A stretch of DNA of 5,783 nucleotides from Brucellaceae bacterium (lineage in GTDB: Bacteria > Pseudomonadota > Alphaproteobacteria > Rhizobiales > Rhizobiaceae), in assembly GCA_031253705.1 (NCBI GenBank), contig JAIRVW010000283.1, positions 1-5,783 on the forward strand, in the 5' to 3' direction. Below are positions 4,722-5,783 of the stretch, piece by piece. The first letter of the stretch is position 1; each line of letters opens with the position of its first letter. Both the position numbers and the translations under genes were made by a program. Under the pieces are notes generated by a model. The model was not told where the DNA came from. It saw only the letters and a list, made by a program, of their open reading frames with translations, and made no database searches.

Positions 4722-5783
4722 ATGACCTGTCAGAACAATCCGGTTATCTTGCTCCATCCTTCTGACCATGTGGCTGTGGCACGGGTAACAATCCGTGCAG
4801 GAGAGCCTGTTGGGCATGGTGAGGTCATCGCACAGAACCTGATTGGCAAGGGGCATAAAGTGGCTCTTGAGCCGCTGGCGCAGGGGCAGGAAATCCGCAA
4901 ATACGGCAATGTGATCGGCGTGGCGACCGAGCCGGTCGCTGCCGGTGCACATGTTCATTTGCATAATCTTGCAATGCTGCCGTCCCAGCATGAGCATGAA
5001 TTTTGCGTTGATTATAAAGAGCCTTTACTTCTGCCTGAAAATGAAAGACGTAGTTTTTCAGGTTTTGATCGCGGTGCTGGCGGAGCCGGTACGCGCAACT
5101 ATATCGGTGTAATCGCTACGGTAAATTGTTCGGCCACCGTTTCACAATATGTCGCTGATTATTTTAACCGGATGGGTGGTCTGGACGGCTATGAGTATGT
5201 TGACGGAGTGGTGGTGCTCGGTCATGCGGGGGGCTGCGGGATTAACACGCAGTCGGAAGCCTATCATGTGCTGACGCGCACTATTCAGGGCTATGCACGG
5301 CATCCGAATTTCGGCGGCGTTTTGCTGATCGGGCTGGGCTGTGAGACCAACCAGATTGCGCCGATCCTTGAACATTATAAGCTGGAAGAAGGTGAGCGGC
5401 TCAGAACCCTGACCATTCAGCATTATGGCGGTACACGCAAAACCATAGAAGCGGCAATTGCTGCGATTCAGGAAATGTTGCCTGTTGTGAATGCGGCACG
5501 GCGTACGCCGCAACCGCTGTCGCGCCTGAAGCTGGGGTTGCAATGCGGCGGTTCGGATGGGTATTCAGGAATTTCGGCTAATCCGGCACTGGGCGTTGCT
5601 TCTGATCTTCTTGTGCAGCATGGCGGTACCAGTGTTTTATCCGAGACGCCGGAGATTTACGGCGCTGAACATCTGCTGACCCGACGGGCCGTGACACCGG
5701 AGGTCGCCCAGAAACTCCTTGCCCGCATTGACTGGTGGCGGGATTATACGCAGCGTCATGGTGATGAGCTGAATAATAATCCG
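4722..5783 (+). CDS. uxaA: UxaA-family altronate dehydratase (SAF + dehydratase domains), 3' end cut by window edge
   Basis: Probably dehydrates D-altronate to 2-keto-3-deoxy-D-gluconate, closing the galacturonate branch; known family members need Fe2+ or Mn2+. The frame is open for 354 codons to the window edge; the family is about 500 residues, so about 30% is missing. Residues 8-85 form an SAF domain (GHKVALEPLAQGQEIRKYG at 44-62, then VIGVATEPVAAGAHVHLHN). From about 115 the GarD/UxaA catalytic domain follows: AGTRNYIGVIATVNC (122-136), GHAGGCGINTQ (167-177), LLIGLGCETNQI (201-212), LQCGGSDGYSGISANPALG (273-291) and LSETPEIYGAEHLL (306-319). Conserved cysteines are C136, C172, C207 and C275. 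Full-length UxaA carries both domains, so this is not an unusual fusion. Family members also act on galactarate or other aldonates, and the divergence from E. coli UxaA (for example LGHAGGCGI instead of FSHTYGCSQ) leaves the substrate open. Context with uxaC favours altronate. Confidence 0.85.
   Translation, partial: MTCQNNPVILLHPSDHVAVARVTIRAGEPVGHGEVIAQNLIGKGHKVALEPLAQGQEIRKYGNVIGVATEPVAAGAHVHLHNLAMLPSQHEHEFCVDYKEPLLLPENERRSFSGFDRGAGGAGTRNYIGVIATVNCSATVSQYVADYFNRMGGLDGYEYVDGVVVLGHAGGCGINTQSEAYHVLTRTIQGYARHPNFGGVLLIGLGCETNQIAPILEHYKLEEGERLRTLTIQHYGGTRKTIEAAIAAIQEMLPVVNAARRTPQPLSRLKLGLQCGGSDGYSGISANPALGVASDLLVQHGGTSVLSETPEIYGAEHLLTRRAVTPEVAQKLLARIDWWRDYTQRHGDELNNNP

Noticed and set aside
5142..5543. 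Minus-strand frame of 133 codons inside the uxaA-like gene
   Set aside because: It is antisense to the conserved GarD/UxaA domain, and no family resemblance or start signal is seen.
1..5783. Search for a novel defence, mobile or RNA-based system
   Set aside because: I saw no repeat array, transposase, integrase, tRNA, long non-coding gap or unexplained conserved frame. All sizeable coding space is taken by known hexuronate catabolic families and their regulator.

Overview
The window is a compact hexuronate (glucuronate/galacturonate) catabolism locus. It has two divergently oriented gene groups around one control region and is cut at both ends inside genes. I found no RNA gene, insertion sequence, CRISPR array or phage-like segment. 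Almost every base is coding except a 230-bp divergent intergenic region and a 77-bp gap. GC content, judged by eye, is about 50-55%, even across the genes, with no sign of recent transfer. Protein style (PHGHTEP-type uronate isomerase, mannitol-dehydrogenase-type reductase, FadR-subfamily GntR regulator) suggests a proteobacterium, most likely an alphaproteobacterium such as a Rhizobiales/Brucellaceae relative. That placement is inferred from family resemblance only.

Left half, minus strand: uxaC (uronate isomerase, 2491 to 1091) is followed by a long-chain mannitol dehydrogenase/fructuronate reductase (uxuB, 1094 to the left edge). The two overlap by 4 bases (ATGA) and form an operon. Centre, 2492-2721: a divergent promoter/operator region holding facing promoter-like elements, an AT-rich palindrome and further symmetric sequences. 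Right half, plus strand: a GntR/FadR-type regulator (2722-3432), then uxuA (mannonate dehydratase, 3510-4718), then 3 bases later a UxaA-family sugar-acid dehydratase (4722 to the right edge).

Together the enzymes cover glucuronate -> fructuronate (UxaC) -> mannonate (UxuB) -> 2-keto-3-deoxygluconate (UxuA). They probably also cover the parallel branch galacturonate -> tagaturonate (UxaC) -> altronate -> 2-keto-3-deoxygluconate (UxaA-family dehydratase). No separate tagaturonate reductase is visible, so either the single reductase serves both branches or uxaB lies outside the window. The regulator is well placed to repress both transcripts and to respond to a pathway sugar acid.

The enzymes are familiar and I do not see a previously undescribed system. 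What deserves a second look is the fine structure of the control region and uxaC leader, and the question of which substrates the reductase and the last dehydratase use.
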